Origin: an uncultured Clostridia bacterium
GTDB taxonomy: Bacteria > Bacillota > Clostridia > Christensenellales > Aristaeellaceae
Direction: 5' to 3'
Length of the DNA stretch: 64,000 nucleotides
NCBI GenBank assembly: GCA_946407745.1
Contig: CAMJPQ010000001.1
Coordinates: 62,001 to 126,000 of the forward strand
Of this stretch, positions 42,717 through 51,971 are shown piece by piece (position 1 is the stretch's first letter; the number at the start of each line of letters is the position of its first letter). Under the pieces are notes generated by a model that searched no databases, was not told the origin of the DNA, and was given only the letters and a program-made list of their open reading frames with translations. The translations under genes were made by a program, and so were the position numbers.

Positions 42717-44561
42717 ATGAAAATGATGAGAAAGCTGATTGCGGCGGCACTTGCCTTGACCATGCTGGCGGCGTTGGCACCGGCTGCTTCACTGGCTTCT
42801 GACAATCTGATTGATGTGACAAGTCTATACAGAAGCAGGGACATTGATGCTTCATGGAATGATGAAGAAGCCGTATCGGTCACCCTTACCGGGCAGGATT
42901 ATACAGCTTCTGACACGGCAGATATTCTGCTTGAGGGCAGCACACTCACGCTTCGGGGTTTACATACCTGGGTGCTCAGCGGTGAATGGAACGGATCAGT
43001 AGTCATTGAGGCATCAGAGAGTGATAAGATACACCTGGTGCTGAACGGCGTGTGCATCGCCTCGCCATCGGGACCAGCGATCTATGAGACGGTTGCAGAC
43101 AAACTGATTGTGACGCTGGCCGAGGACACAGTCAACACGCTCACTGACGCGACGGCGCTGACTGTGGAGAACGATGAGATTGCTGCGGCGATCTATGCCG
43201 AAGACGATCTGTCTATCAATGGATCAGGAACACTCATTGTCAACGCAGCTGCGGGACATGGCATTGCCTCACATGCCGATTTGATTCTTGCCTCGGGGAC
43301 ATATCAGGTCAGCGCGGCCAAAGACGCTGTCAGGGGACGAAACTCAGTGCTTGTGCTCGATGGCAGCTACGATCTGAACGCCGAAGGAGACGGCATCGCA
43401 GCCACAAGAGAAGAAAAAGAGGACAAGGGATGGGTGCTGATTGCCGGGGGCACGCTGAACATCACAACGGGCGGTGGCGCCGACAGCGCTGAAACGGTGA
43501 GCCAGCAAGCCGCCTGGGGGCGCAGAAACAATGACTGGACAGCCGCGATCGAAACCGAGGACAAGGCTTCATCAAAGGGAATCAAAGCGGAAACCGACCT
43601 GACAATCATGGGCGGAACAATCACCTTGAACAGTCTGGATGACGGCCTGCATTCGGATGGAAATGTCGTCATAGCTGGCGGGGAAACCTCAATTGCCAGC
43701 GGAGACGACGGCGTACACGCAGACACGAATCTGACCATCAGTGATGGAACACTGACTGTTTCCCGGTCCTCTGAGGGCTTGGAAGGACGCTACATTCAGC
43801 TGTCCGGCGGCACAGTCAGCATTGTTGCAGCAGATGATGGCATCAATGCTACAGAGGGCGGAAACGATACCACTGGGTGGGGCGGAATGTTCGCTGCGCA
43901 GGACTGCTCTATCAGTATCAGCGGTGGATTGATCACAGTCAACGCCTCCGGTGACGGCATTGATTCCAACGGCAGCATCTCCATTTCCGGCGGGGAAACC
44001 TATGTGTCGGGACCGACGAATTCCGGAAATGCGGCGCTTGACTACAACGGCAGCTGCCAGGTAACGGGCGGCCTGCTGCTGGCTGCCGGTTCCTCGGGCA
44101 TGGCACAGAATGTCAGCAGTGTTACTAATCAGGCTTCCTTGATGGTTTATCTCTCAAGTACACAGCAGGGCGGCAGCACCATCACTGTGCGCGGTGAAGC
44201 CGGTAATGCTATCATCTCTTACACACCGGATAAAGCATATCAGACAGTGCTGATTACCGCACCGGAGATGAAAAGCGGCATGAACATCACGGTGGAATGC
44301 GGCGGCAGTGAAGCGTTCAGCGGCACATTGAGCGAGGGAATCAATTCCAACAATGCCGCAGGCGGCTTCGGGGCAGGTAGCAATTGGGGCAGCTTTGGCG
44401 AGGGCGGCGGTCGTGGCGGCCGCGGATGGCGGCACGATGCAACGCAGACGCCTCCGGATGGCACCGATCCCGAACGAATGACGCCTCCGGAGGGCGCTCC
44501 CCAGATGCCAGGAGGACCGCAAGGCGAAAGGACTTTCCCAGAGCGGCAGCCTGACAGGTAA
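42717..44561 (+). CDS. Secreted DUF4353-type carbohydrate-binding-like protein
   Basis: 614 aa. A signal peptide (1-~28) is followed by a long beta-helix-like stretch (~60-480) of short repeats such as GGTITLNSLDDGLHSDGNVVIAGGETSIASGDDGVHADTN, in which a G-(D/E)-G-(I/V/L)-(H/D/N) turn recurs. The tail (~535-614) is Gly-, then Pro/Arg-rich with no membrane anchor. Clostridial proteins of this kind are annotated as carbohydrate-binding domain proteins; the ligand is unproven. GAGAGGACAGGGA precedes the ATG. An 18-bp hairpin follows the stop. Confidence 0.78.
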   Translation: MKMMRKLIAAALALTMLAALAPAASLASDNLIDVTSLYRSRDIDASWNDEEAVSVTLTGQDYTASDTADILLEGSTLTLRGLHTWVLSGEWNGSVVIEASESDKIHLVLNGVCIASPSGPAIYETVADKLIVTLAEDTVNTLTDATALTVENDEIAAAIYAEDDLSINGSGTLIVNAAAGHGIASHADLILASGTYQVSAAKDAVRGRNSVLVLDGSYDLNAEGDGIAATREEKEDKGWVLIAGGTLNITTGGGADSAETVSQQAAWGRRNNDWTAAIETEDKASSKGIKAETDLTIMGGTITLNSLDDGLHSDGNVVIAGGETSIASGDDGVHADTNLTISDGTLTVSRSSEGLEGRYIQLSGGTVSIVAADDGINATEGGNDTTGWGGMFAAQDCSISISGGLITVNASGDGIDSNGSISISGGETYVSGPTNSGNAALDYNGSCQVTGGLLLAAGSSGMAQNVSSVTNQASLMVYLSSTQQGGSTITVRGEAGNAIISYTPDKAYQTVLITAPEMKSGMNITVECGGSEAFSGTLSEGINSNNAAGGFGAGSNWGSFGEGGGRGGRGWRHDATQTPPDGTDPERMTPPEGAPQMPGGPQGERTFPERQPDR

Positions 44562-44582
44562 TCTTTGGTCGAATTGGACATT

Positions 44583-44628
44583 TATCACAAATCGGGAAGC
44601 TGAGTGCATGGCTTCCCGATTTGTGATA
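44583..44628 (+). terminator. Long perfect hairpin after the DUF4353-type gene
   Basis: TATCACAAATCGGGAAGC and its exact complement GCTTCCCGATTTGTGATA make an 18-bp stem with a 10-base loop. There is no T run after it, so it is either an imperfect terminator or a 3' end stabiliser. The remaining bases to 44790 show no gene. Confidence 0.6.
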
Positions 44629-44790
44629 CTTATCGGGTCACAGGTAAACTTTGCGCCGAACTATGGACAAACAGGCTATTTCAGAGTAAACTGTAATGGC
44701 ACAAAACGGACGGCGGCCAAAGTGCAGTTTCCGCTGCACTTCATATGAAATGAAACCGCTGGACTGCGCACAGTCAGGAAGGAGACACCT

Positions 44791-45522
44791 ATGTTTGATG
44801 TTGCCCGCACAACACAGGCGTGTGTAGAATGGATACAGCGCTTCTTTGAAGAAAATGGCCCCGGCTGCAACGCGGTGATTGGCATATCAGGCGGAAAGGA
44901 CTCTTCTGTCGCTGCAGCATTGTGCGTAAGAGCACTCGGCGCGGACCGTGTGATCGGTGTGCTGATGCCATGTGGCGAGCAGGCGGATATTGACATGGCC
45001 TACCTGCTGGTCAACCACCTCGGTATCCGCCACTATGTGGTGAATATAAAGGCTGCGGTGGATGGATTGAAGGCTGCCATACCGCTTGAGCTGAGTACGC
45101 AGAGCACAACCAATCTGCCGCCCCGTATCCGCATGTCCGCGCTGTATGCGGTGTCTCAGAGCAACAACGGCCGTGTGGTCAATACCTGCAATCTGTCTGA
45201 AAACTGGGTGGGATATTCCACCAGATACGGTGATGCAGCTGGCGATTTTTCGCCCATGGGCAAGCTGACAGTGGACGAGGTCAAGCAGATCGGCCGTTAT
45301 CTTGGACTGCCGGATGTGCTGGTGGACAAGGTGCCGATTGACGGCCTGTGCGGAAAAACCGATGAGGACAATCTTGGATTCACCTATGCCGAGTTGGACA
45401 GATACATCCGTACCGGAGAAATCGAAGACCTGGCGCACAAGGAAAAGATTGACCGGATGCACAGGAACAACCTGTTCAAGCTGAAAATGATGCCCGAATT
45501 TGAATGGGAGCCGGCGGACTGA
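44791..45522 (+). CDS. nadE: Ammonia-dependent NAD synthase
   Basis: 243 aa, the short form without a glutamine amidotransferase domain. The PP-loop GISGGKDSSVAAALC binds ATP; STRYGDAAGDFSPMGKLTVDEV and PIDGLCGKTDEDNLGF are diagnostic. It amidates deamido-NAD with free ammonia. AAGGAG precedes the ATG. It opens a run of five tightly packed genes; the next overlaps by one base (TGATG). Confidence 0.96.
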   Translation: MFDVARTTQACVEWIQRFFEENGPGCNAVIGISGGKDSSVAAALCVRALGADRVIGVLMPCGEQADIDMAYLLVNHLGIRHYVVNIKAAVDGLKAAIPLELSTQSTTNLPPRIRMSALYAVSQSNNGRVVNTCNLSENWVGYSTRYGDAAGDFSPMGKLTVDEVKQIGRYLGLPDVLVDKVPIDGLCGKTDEDNLGFTYAELDRYIRTGEIEDLAHKEKIDRMHRNNLFKLKMMPEFEWEPAD

Positions 45523-46385
45523 TGCCTTCAAAGCTTGACAGATTCTGTGCGGCCTGGCAGCGGATGCCGGCTTATGCCTGTCCGGTCTGCGGGCAGACGA
45601 TGAAGCTGAGCGGGATGAGCCTGACCTGCGGAAAAGGCCACAGCTTCAATGTCAACAAAAAAGGCTGTGTCAATTTCCTGACAAGAAAGTCAGAAAGCTT
45701 CTATAATGAAGAGCTTTTCGCTGCCAGACGACGGGTTTTTCTCAGCGGCTGCTATCTGCCTGTCGTGCAGGCCATGGATGATCTGCTTTCCGAGGGAACC
45801 CGCTGCATACTTGACGCGGGCTGCGGTGAGGGCTGGTATCTGAATGAAATTCTTGCGCGGCATCCGGAAAGCTGCGGCGCGGGAATTGATCTGAGCAAGG
45901 ACGCGATACTTCAGGCGACAGATCAGCCGTGCGATGCGCTGTGGACTGTGGGCGATCTCCGAAGGCTGCCGTTTGTCAGCGGCACATTTGATGCCGTGCT
46001 GAATGTGCTGACACCGGCTGCTTATCATGAATTCGCCAGAGTGCTTTCCCCTTCCGGCTTGCTGATCAAGGTATACCCCGGAAGGGAATACCTGCGTCAG
46101 CTGCGCGAGGCCAGGGGCCTACCGCTGTATGAAGAGGGCGAGGTAGCGGCTCACCTTTCTGCCAGCGCCGTTATCGAAAGGACCATACATGTTGCTGCCT
46201 GTCAGCCGGTGACGGAAGCCCTTTGGGCGGATGCGGTCAGCATGAGCCCGATCAACCAGGATTTGACAGCACAGGAAAAGGAAGAAATCGCCCGGCATCC
46301 GGCAAAGGAGATCACCATTGATCTTTGGGTGACGCGATGCAGGCTGCCGGAGCAACAGAGGAGTGAGCAAATTGACCAAACTTGA
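45522..46385 (+). CDS. RlmA-type 23S rRNA guanine methyltransferase
   Basis: 287 aa. An N-terminal zinc site (Cys20, Cys23, Cys36, His40 in CPVCG...LTCGKGHSF) precedes KKGCVNFL, as in RlmA/RrmA, and the SAM fold carries CILDAGCGEGWYLNEIL. RlmA enzymes methylate N1 of G745 or G748 of 23S rRNA; some confer tylosin or mycinamicin resistance. Start at ATG 45522, coupled to nadE; an upstream in-frame GTG-like start at 45504 lies inside nadE. Confidence 0.88.
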   Translation: MPSKLDRFCAAWQRMPAYACPVCGQTMKLSGMSLTCGKGHSFNVNKKGCVNFLTRKSESFYNEELFAARRRVFLSGCYLPVVQAMDDLLSEGTRCILDAGCGEGWYLNEILARHPESCGAGIDLSKDAILQATDQPCDALWTVGDLRRLPFVSGTFDAVLNVLTPAAYHEFARVLSPSGLLIKVYPGREYLRQLREARGLPLYEEGEVAAHLSASAVIERTIHVAACQPVTEALWADAVSMSPINQDLTAQEKEEIARHPAKEITIDLWVTRCRLPEQQRSEQIDQT

Positions 46386-46863
46386 GACTGCGCTGCTTGA
46401 TTTGCTGCAGGAAGACTGCCGTCTCCCGCTGGAAAAGCTTGCAGTGATGACAGGCGCAACCGTTTCAGAGGTGGCGGAAGCCATTGAGAACATGGAAAAG
46501 GAGCAGATTATTCTCCGCTATGCACCGCTGATCAATTGGGACAAAACGGACAAAGAACGTGTAGAAGCAATGATTGAGGTGCGTGTTACCCCTCAGCGCG
46601 ATATGGGCTTCGATGCGGTTGCCAAAAGAATATATAACTTTGATGAGGTAAAGAGTCTTTATCTGATGAGCGGCGGCTATGATCTGCTGGTGCTTGTTGA
46701 GGCGCCAACGCTCAAACAGCTGGCTATGTTTGTATCGGAAAAGCTGTCAGCCCTGGAAATGGTGACAGGTACCGCCACCAGCTTTGTCTTGAAACGCTAC
46801 AAGGAGCACGGAGTAGTGTTTGAGGGTGAAAAAACAGATCATCGGCAGGTGATAGTGCCTTGA
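46372..46863 (+). CDS. Lrp/AsnC-family regulator
   Basis: 163 aa. The HTH (LDLLQEDCRLPLEKLAVMTGATVSEVAEAIENMEKEQII) is joined to a RAM/AsnC ligand domain (~65-150, VEAMIEVRVTPQ, VKSLYLMSGGYDLLVLVE). The start is taken as TTG 46372, 8 bases after AGAGGAG; GTG 46363 abuts that site. It overlaps the methyltransferase end and, by TTGA, the aminotransferase start. The pair matches alaR-alaT order in Bacillus. Confidence 0.88.
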   Translation: MTKLETALLDLLQEDCRLPLEKLAVMTGATVSEVAEAIENMEKEQIILRYAPLINWDKTDKERVEAMIEVRVTPQRDMGFDAVAKRIYNFDEVKSLYLMSGGYDLLVLVEAPTLKQLAMFVSEKLSALEMVTGTATSFVLKRYKEHGVVFEGEKTDHRQVIVP

Positions 46864-48047
46864 ATTATGATCGATACCTGAATCCGGCCATTGCGGCCGT
46901 GCCGCCAAGCGGTATACGGCGTTTTTTTGATATGGCGTCCACCATGCGGGATGTCATCTCGCTCGGTGTGGGAGAGCCGGATTTTATCACGCCGTACTAC
47001 ATCCGCAATGCCGCAGTGAACAGCATTCTGAACGGTGAGACGCAGTATACTGCGAACCGCGGCCTGCCGGAGCTGCGCAGGGAGATTTCACTCTACCTAA
47101 GCAGCCGCTTCCATGTCGAGTATAATCCGGATGAAGAGATCGTTGTAACGATTGGCGCCTCCGAGGCGATTGATACCGCGCTGCGCGCTATTGTCAGCCC
47201 CGGGGATGAGGTGCTTGTCCCTGAACCGAGTTATGTCAGCTACAGCCCATCGGTGGTTTTTGCGGGCGGCGTGCCTGTTGGTGTGCCAACACTGGCTGAA
47301 AATCAGTTCAGGATCACTGCAGACGCGGTTCGCAATGCGGTGACGGAGCGCACGAAGGCGCTGATCCTCCCCTACCCGAACAATCCGACCGGCGCTGTCA
47401 TGGAAGAGAGCGATCTGGTGGCGCTAGCGGAGGTGGTGCGCGAGAAACAGCTGCTTGTCATCAGTGATGAGATCTACGCGGAGCTGACCTATGGCGAACG
47501 CACCCATGTCAGCTTTGCCTCCCTGACGGGCATGTGGGACTATACCCTGACCATCAACGGCTTTTCCAAAGCCTTTGCCATGACCGGCTGGCGCGTTGGC
47601 TATATTTGCGGGCCAAAGGAATTGATCAGTGTCATCAACAAGATTCACCAGTATGCCATACTTTGTTCACCGAGACAGGGACAGGCAGCTGCACTGGAGG
47701 CCCTGCGGCGGGGCAAAGAGAACGACTATGCCGAGGTAGCGCAGATGCGAGAGAGCTACGACCGGCGCCGCAGACTGATGGTGGACAGCTTTCGCGCGAT
47801 GGGACTGGCGTGCTTTGAGCCACTGGGTGCCTTCTACGTCTTCCCCTCCGTTAAAACTGTGGGGCTGAGCAGCGAGGAATTCTGCCAGCGCCTGCTTGAG
47901 GAAGAGCATGTGGCCTGTGTGCCAGGCACGGCCTTTGGCGCCTGCGGAGAGGGTCATATTCGCTGCTCCTATGCTACAGGCATTGACAAGTTGAATGTTG
48001 CCCTTGAGCGGATGGAGAAGTTCGTGGCGCGTGTTAAAAAGGGCTGA
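46860..48047 (+). CDS. Class I/II PLP aminotransferase (AlaT/PatA-like)
   Basis: 395 aa, fold type I. ISLGVGEPDFITP, YTANRGLPELRREI, PYPNNPTGAVM, SDEIYAELTYG and the Schiff-base Lys in NGFSKAFAMTGWRVGY are clear, with the C-terminal Arg in GEGHIRCSYA. The start is TTG 46860. The Lrp partner suggests control by its amino acid product or substrate; alanine is likely by analogy with alaRT, but other amino acids are possible. Confidence 0.93.
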   Translation: MNYDRYLNPAIAAVPPSGIRRFFDMASTMRDVISLGVGEPDFITPYYIRNAAVNSILNGETQYTANRGLPELRREISLYLSSRFHVEYNPDEEIVVTIGASEAIDTALRAIVSPGDEVLVPEPSYVSYSPSVVFAGGVPVGVPTLAENQFRITADAVRNAVTERTKALILPYPNNPTGAVMEESDLVALAEVVREKQLLVISDEIYAELTYGERTHVSFASLTGMWDYTLTINGFSKAFAMTGWRVGYICGPKELISVINKIHQYAILCSPRQGQAAALEALRRGKENDYAEVAQMRESYDRRRRLMVDSFRAMGLACFEPLGAFYVFPSVKTVGLSSEEFCQRLLEEEHVACVPGTAFGACGEGHIRCSYATGIDKLNVALERMEKFVARVKKG

Positions 48048-48068
48048 AAAGATATGAGGTGTTTTTGT

Positions 48069-49259
48069 ATGCGAAGAGGTGTACTCTGCTGCCTGCTGCT
48101 TGCGCTGTTGGTGGGCCTTTCGCTCCCGGCTGTCTGCGAAGAGGATGATGATATGTCCATCCTTGAACTGACAGAGGATGACACTCTGGTGTTGATGGAA
48201 GAAGACGAGGAGGATCCGAACGGCGTTCCGAACATCTATGAAGCAGACGGCTCTGTGCTGATTACTATTTCGGCTACCGGGGACCTGACAATCGGCGGCG
48301 ACAGCAGAAAGCGCACGGATATATTTAACGATGAGCTGAAAAAGCAGGGTGGCGACATCAGCTTCACGATGCGCAATGTGCGCGATATCCTCATGGCGGA
48401 TGATCTGACCATTGTGAATTTTGAAGGCACGCTGACGGACTCCACTTACGTGCCTTCCAACAAAAAGAACAACGAGTTCCTGTTTTCCGCGCCCCCGTCC
48501 TATGTATCCATGCTCTCGGATAACGGTATTGAAGCTGTGGCCCTGGAAAACAACCATGTGATGGATCACGGAGAAAGCGCTTATGAGGACACGAAGTATG
48601 CGCTGAAAAATGCTGGCATCGTATACTCAAACTCCACTGAGACAGGCGTGATTGAGATTAAAGGCGTAAAAATCGCCATGCTCAGCTACCTGTGCATTGA
48701 CCGCTGGGACAGCTTAAGGACGCAGGTTCCCAAGGATATCGAAGCGGCCAAGAAAGAATACGATCTTGTTATCTGCTCATTTCACTGGGGCTATGAGCTT
48801 GCCTATTCCCCCACGCAGAATCAGGTAGACATGGGACACCTGGCGGTGGACAGCGGTGCTGATCTGGTGCTTGGCCATCACAGCCACCGCATCAACCCCA
48901 TTGAGAAATACAACGGTGTTTATATCTGCTATTCATTGGGCAATTTCTGCTTTTCCGGCAACAGCAAGCCCTCAGATATGACCAGTTACATCTTCCAGAC
49001 ACGCTTTCGTGTCAAGCCGGACGGCATTACCATCCAGAATGAGGGCTTCAGAATCATTCCTATACGCATTTCATCCCTAACCAACCGGAATGATTTTATT
49101 CCTACTCCGCTGGACAAGGACACAGCCATTGACAGTTTGCTGACCACACTGACGGCGAACAGCCACGTCATTAGAAAGAGCGGTTCCACCTTCAAGAAAA
49201 CGGGACAAACACTTGAGTACGCTGTAGTGGATTACCCGCTTACCTGGGCTGGAGAATAA
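48069..49259 (+). CDS. CapA-family secreted/membrane-anchored protein
   Basis: 396 aa. A signal peptide (RRGVLCCLLLALLVGLSLPAVC) precedes an acidic linker and the calcineurin-like CapA domain (~70-350): SATGDLTIGG, VNFEGTLT, ALENNHVMDHG, CSFHWGYE and VLGHHSHRINPIEKYNGVYICYSLGNF. CapA/PgsA proteins serve poly-glutamate capsule export in Bacillus; most stand-alone copies have no assigned role, and no capB/capC lies here. Start at ATG 48069 after ATGAGGTG; ATG 48054 overlaps that site. Confidence 0.88.
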   Translation: MRRGVLCCLLLALLVGLSLPAVCEEDDDMSILELTEDDTLVLMEEDEEDPNGVPNIYEADGSVLITISATGDLTIGGDSRKRTDIFNDELKKQGGDISFTMRNVRDILMADDLTIVNFEGTLTDSTYVPSNKKNNEFLFSAPPSYVSMLSDNGIEAVALENNHVMDHGESAYEDTKYALKNAGIVYSNSTETGVIEIKGVKIAMLSYLCIDRWDSLRTQVPKDIEAAKKEYDLVICSFHWGYELAYSPTQNQVDMGHLAVDSGADLVLGHHSHRINPIEKYNGVYICYSLGNFCFSGNSKPSDMTSYIFQTRFRVKPDGITIQNEGFRIIPIRISSLTNRNDFIPTPLDKDTAIDSLLTTLTANSHVIRKSGSTFKKTGQTLEYAVVDYPLTWAGE

Positions 49260-49303
49260 AAAAGGCGCCTCGCAATCAACGAATGACTGTGAGGCGCTTT
49301 GCT
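49258..49303. terminator. Bidirectional terminator between capA and tetR units
   Basis: GGCGCCTCGCA and TGTGAGGCGC pair with flanking A/T runs; on the minus strand the stem is followed by TTTTTT, on the plus strand by TTTGCTTT. Confidence 0.75.
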
Positions 49304-49327
49304 TTGGGCAAAGAAACTATGCGGGGA

Positions 49328-50032
49328 TTATCGTGCACTGTGCTGATGATACATTTCTGTCAGCCTGATGGCGGCTTCTTCCGCATCCTGTATCGGCAGC
49401 AGTTCGATGCTCCCGAAAGGCGCTTCCAGCATTAGCTCGACGCTCTTGCGCCAGGTCTTCAGTATGTCGAGCAGTGCTCCGCTGTCACAAACCTGTCCTT
49501 TTTGCGCTCCCCGGAGAATGCAAAGCGCGAGCTGCAGCCAGCATTCATTCGTCAGCAGCATAACAGGCGCGGCGGCGCCCGGCACCCGCGTATACATCAG
49601 CTTGTCCTCAACAGCGCGATCAATCTCAGCCTGAAGCAGCGGCTGGAAACACTCTGCCAGGGACTGCTGGTATGTTACCCGCACAGCGACGCTTTCCTGC
49701 CTGTCCAGCATGGGCAACAGCAGGGAGAGGAAGGGCGTGTTGTCCAACCGCAGCGGCATGGCAGCCTGAAGCAGCAGACTGAGCCGCTTCACAGCATCAC
49801 CAGCTTGCGTATTCAAGGAGCCCATCGCCTCTGTGGCGGCTTTTTGGGCATGCTGCGCACACAGCAGCTTCAGCACATCATCCTTACTTTCAAAATGATG
49901 GTAGAAGCCGCCTTTGCTGCCATGCACCACATCGAGGATATCCTGCACACTGGTGGCCTCATAGCCTCTGGTGAGGAACAACTCCTCCGCGGCGGCGACC
50001 ATCTGCTGCTTTGTCTGCTCTCCCTTACGCAT
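49328..50032 (-). CDS. TetR/AcrR-family regulator
   Basis: 234 aa. The HTH is QQMVAAAEELFLTRGYEATSVQDILDVVHGSKGGFYHHFESKDDVL; the C-terminal ligand domain is variable. The start is ATG 50032 after AAGGAG; an ATG at 50050 overlaps the upstream stop. It lies 14 bases after the Xaa-Pro aminopeptidase gene and probably shares its transcript. The inducer is unknown. Confidence 0.92.
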   Translation of the reverse strand: MRKGEQTKQQMVAAAEELFLTRGYEATSVQDILDVVHGSKGGFYHHFESKDDVLKLLCAQHAQKAATEAMGSLNTQAGDAVKRLSLLLQAAMPLRLDNTPFLSLLLPMLDRQESVAVRVTYQQSLAECFQPLLQAEIDRAVEDKLMYTRVPGAAAPVMLLTNECWLQLALCILRGAQKGQVCDSGALLDILKTWRKSVELMLEAPFGSIELLPIQDAEEAAIRLTEMYHQHSAR

Positions 50033-50046
50033 GAATGTGCTCCTTG

Positions 50047-51831
50047 TCATACTTTTCTCGTGGCTTCCCGCAGCCAGGCGGCCTCCTCCGGATTCAGGCG
50101 GGGGCCGATTTTTTCCAGAACCTGCTGATGGTATTCATTGAGCAGGTCTTTTTCGTACGGCTGCAGCAGATCAAGATCAATCGCATCAAGATCAAAGGGA
50201 ACCATGGTAAGATATTCAAGATGCAGGAAACGGCCGTAAGAGGTGGTTTCGGTTTCACAGACCACCGTCAGGTTTTCCAGACGCACGCCAAACTTGCCCT
50301 CTGCGTAAAACCCCGGCTCATCACTGGTGATCATGCCCGGTTCCAGCACTGTCTGCTCCTGTCCGGGCAGTGCCTTCCAACGGAAGTTCTGAGGCCCCTC
50401 ATGCACGGCGAGCATGTAGCCTACACCATGTCCTGTGCCATGGTTGTAATCCATGCCGATGGCCCACAGCGGCGCATGGGCAACATAGTCAAGCGTCTGC
50501 CCGGTTGAACCGTATCTGAACTTCGCCGCTCCAAGATTCAGGTGCCCCTTGAGCACAAGTGTATAGAACCTTTTTTCCTCAGCGGTCAGAGGACCCATCG
50601 CGAAGGTGCGGGTAATATCGGTTGTGCCCTCCAGGTAATGCCCGCCGGTATCAGCCAGCAGGAAGGAGCGGGGCTCAACCCGGCAGTTGGACTCCTCGGT
50701 TGCCTTGTAGTGAATAATTGCGCCGTGAGGCCCCCAACCGATGATGGGATCAAAGCTCGGCTCCAGATAATTGGGCTGCTCTCTGCGGAAGCCTTCCAGT
50801 ACCTCGGCTACGCTCAGCTCATCCATCGGCACTTTGCCAATGTTCTTCTTCAGCCAGTACATCAGCCTGGTTACTGCGACGCCGTCCTTGATGTGTGCTT
50901 CCCGCATGTTGGCAACTTCCACGGGATTCTTGATTGCCTTGGGCAGAGTGGTCGGATCAGGCTTGTCTATTACCTCCACCCCAGCGGGCACCGCTGCGTA
51001 AATGGCACTGTTGACAACCGCAAGGTTCATCTGCACCTTGCAGGAGGGAGCCAGCTGCTTCACTTCGTTCAGGATGTTCTCATAGGGAGCCACGGTGATG
51101 CCGTCCTTCACAAGCCCTGAGCGAATCTCATCACTGAGCACAGCCGGATTGACAAACAGCACTGCCTTATCCGCGGTGATCATCATATAGCTGAGCACGA
51201 CCGGCGTGCAGGCGACATCGCCGCCGCGGAGGTTGGTCAGCCAGCAAATGTCCATCAGAGAGGACAGAACCAGACAGTCCGCTCCTGCTTTGGCGAGCTC
51301 TTCTCTCACGTTGTGCAGCTTCTCTTCCCTGCTTTTGCCGACAAGCTCCGCACTCAGCTCAAAAACCGGCTTTGCGGACAGCGCCGGCCGATCTTTCCAG
51401 ATCAGTCCCACAAGGTCATTTTCACCACAGAGGGAAGCACCTTCCTTTTTCGCGGCACCCTGGAGCCGCTTATACAGGCGCGTGTTTACCGTCCGCCCGT
51501 CGAAAGCAAGCGTCTGACCGGGCTGAAGCGCCTGCTCAAGATATGTGAGCAGGTCAGGCACGCCAGGCTCGCCCATCTTCATCAGATCAATGCCGCTGCC
51601 TTCCAGCTGCTGCGAAGCCTGCAGAAAATAGCGGCCATCTGTCCAAAGCCCCGCCCAGTCTTTTCCGATAAGAAGTGTGCCGGCCGAGCCGGTGAAGCCG
51701 GACAGATACGCTCTGCTCTTAAAATAGTCTCCCACATATTCTGACGAGTGGAAGTCATCTGTCAGCACCAGGTACCAATCGGCACTATGTGCTGCCATCA
51801 CTTCCCGCATTGCTGCAAGCTGTTGTCTCAT
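50047..51831 (-). CDS. Large Xaa-Pro aminopeptidase (M24B)
   Basis: 594 aa, three domains as in the eukaryote-like aminopeptidase P: two creatinase-like N-terminal domains (1-~300) and a pita-bread M24 domain with metal ligands in LADTGGHYLEGTTDITR (both Asp), GTGHGVGYMLAVHEGP (His), TSDEPGFY (Glu) and RLENLTVV (near the last Glu), then an M24 C-terminal cap. It removes N-terminal residues before Pro. It has its own promoter at 51879. Confidence 0.93.
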   Translation of the reverse strand: MRQQLAAMREVMAAHSADWYLVLTDDFHSSEYVGDYFKSRAYLSGFTGSAGTLLIGKDWAGLWTDGRYFLQASQQLEGSGIDLMKMGEPGVPDLLTYLEQALQPGQTLAFDGRTVNTRLYKRLQGAAKKEGASLCGENDLVGLIWKDRPALSAKPVFELSAELVGKSREEKLHNVREELAKAGADCLVLSSLMDICWLTNLRGGDVACTPVVLSYMMITADKAVLFVNPAVLSDEIRSGLVKDGITVAPYENILNEVKQLAPSCKVQMNLAVVNSAIYAAVPAGVEVIDKPDPTTLPKAIKNPVEVANMREAHIKDGVAVTRLMYWLKKNIGKVPMDELSVAEVLEGFRREQPNYLEPSFDPIIGWGPHGAIIHYKATEESNCRVEPRSFLLADTGGHYLEGTTDITRTFAMGPLTAEEKRFYTLVLKGHLNLGAAKFRYGSTGQTLDYVAHAPLWAIGMDYNHGTGHGVGYMLAVHEGPQNFRWKALPGQEQTVLEPGMITSDEPGFYAEGKFGVRLENLTVVCETETTSYGRFLHLEYLTMVPFDLDAIDLDLLQPYEKDLLNEYHQQVLEKIGPRLNPEEAAWLREATRKV

Positions 51832-51878
51832 CCTGTTATGTCTCCCCTTCCAGGTGGATTTTATTAGTAAGCGGTATT

Positions 51879-51907
51879 ATCATAGCACATGGCACGGGAG
51901 TTTGCAA
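51879..51907 (-). promoter_or_regulatory. Promoter of the Xaa-Pro aminopeptidase gene
   Basis: Minus strand TTGCAA, 17 bases, TATGAT, with TGC before the -10. Confidence 0.75.
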
Positions 51908-51919
51908 ATAAAACTCGGC

Positions 51920-51948
51920 TTGAGTTTTGCAGCAACATCAGTTATCAT
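51920..51948 (+). promoter_or_regulatory. Promoter of the HD-domain gene
   Basis: TTGAGT, 17 bases, TATCAT. It is divergent from the promoter at 51879 with the two -35 boxes only 12 bases apart, so the two genes may share control. Confidence 0.7.
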
Positions 51949-51971
51949 GAACTGCAAAGGGGTGAGTGACC

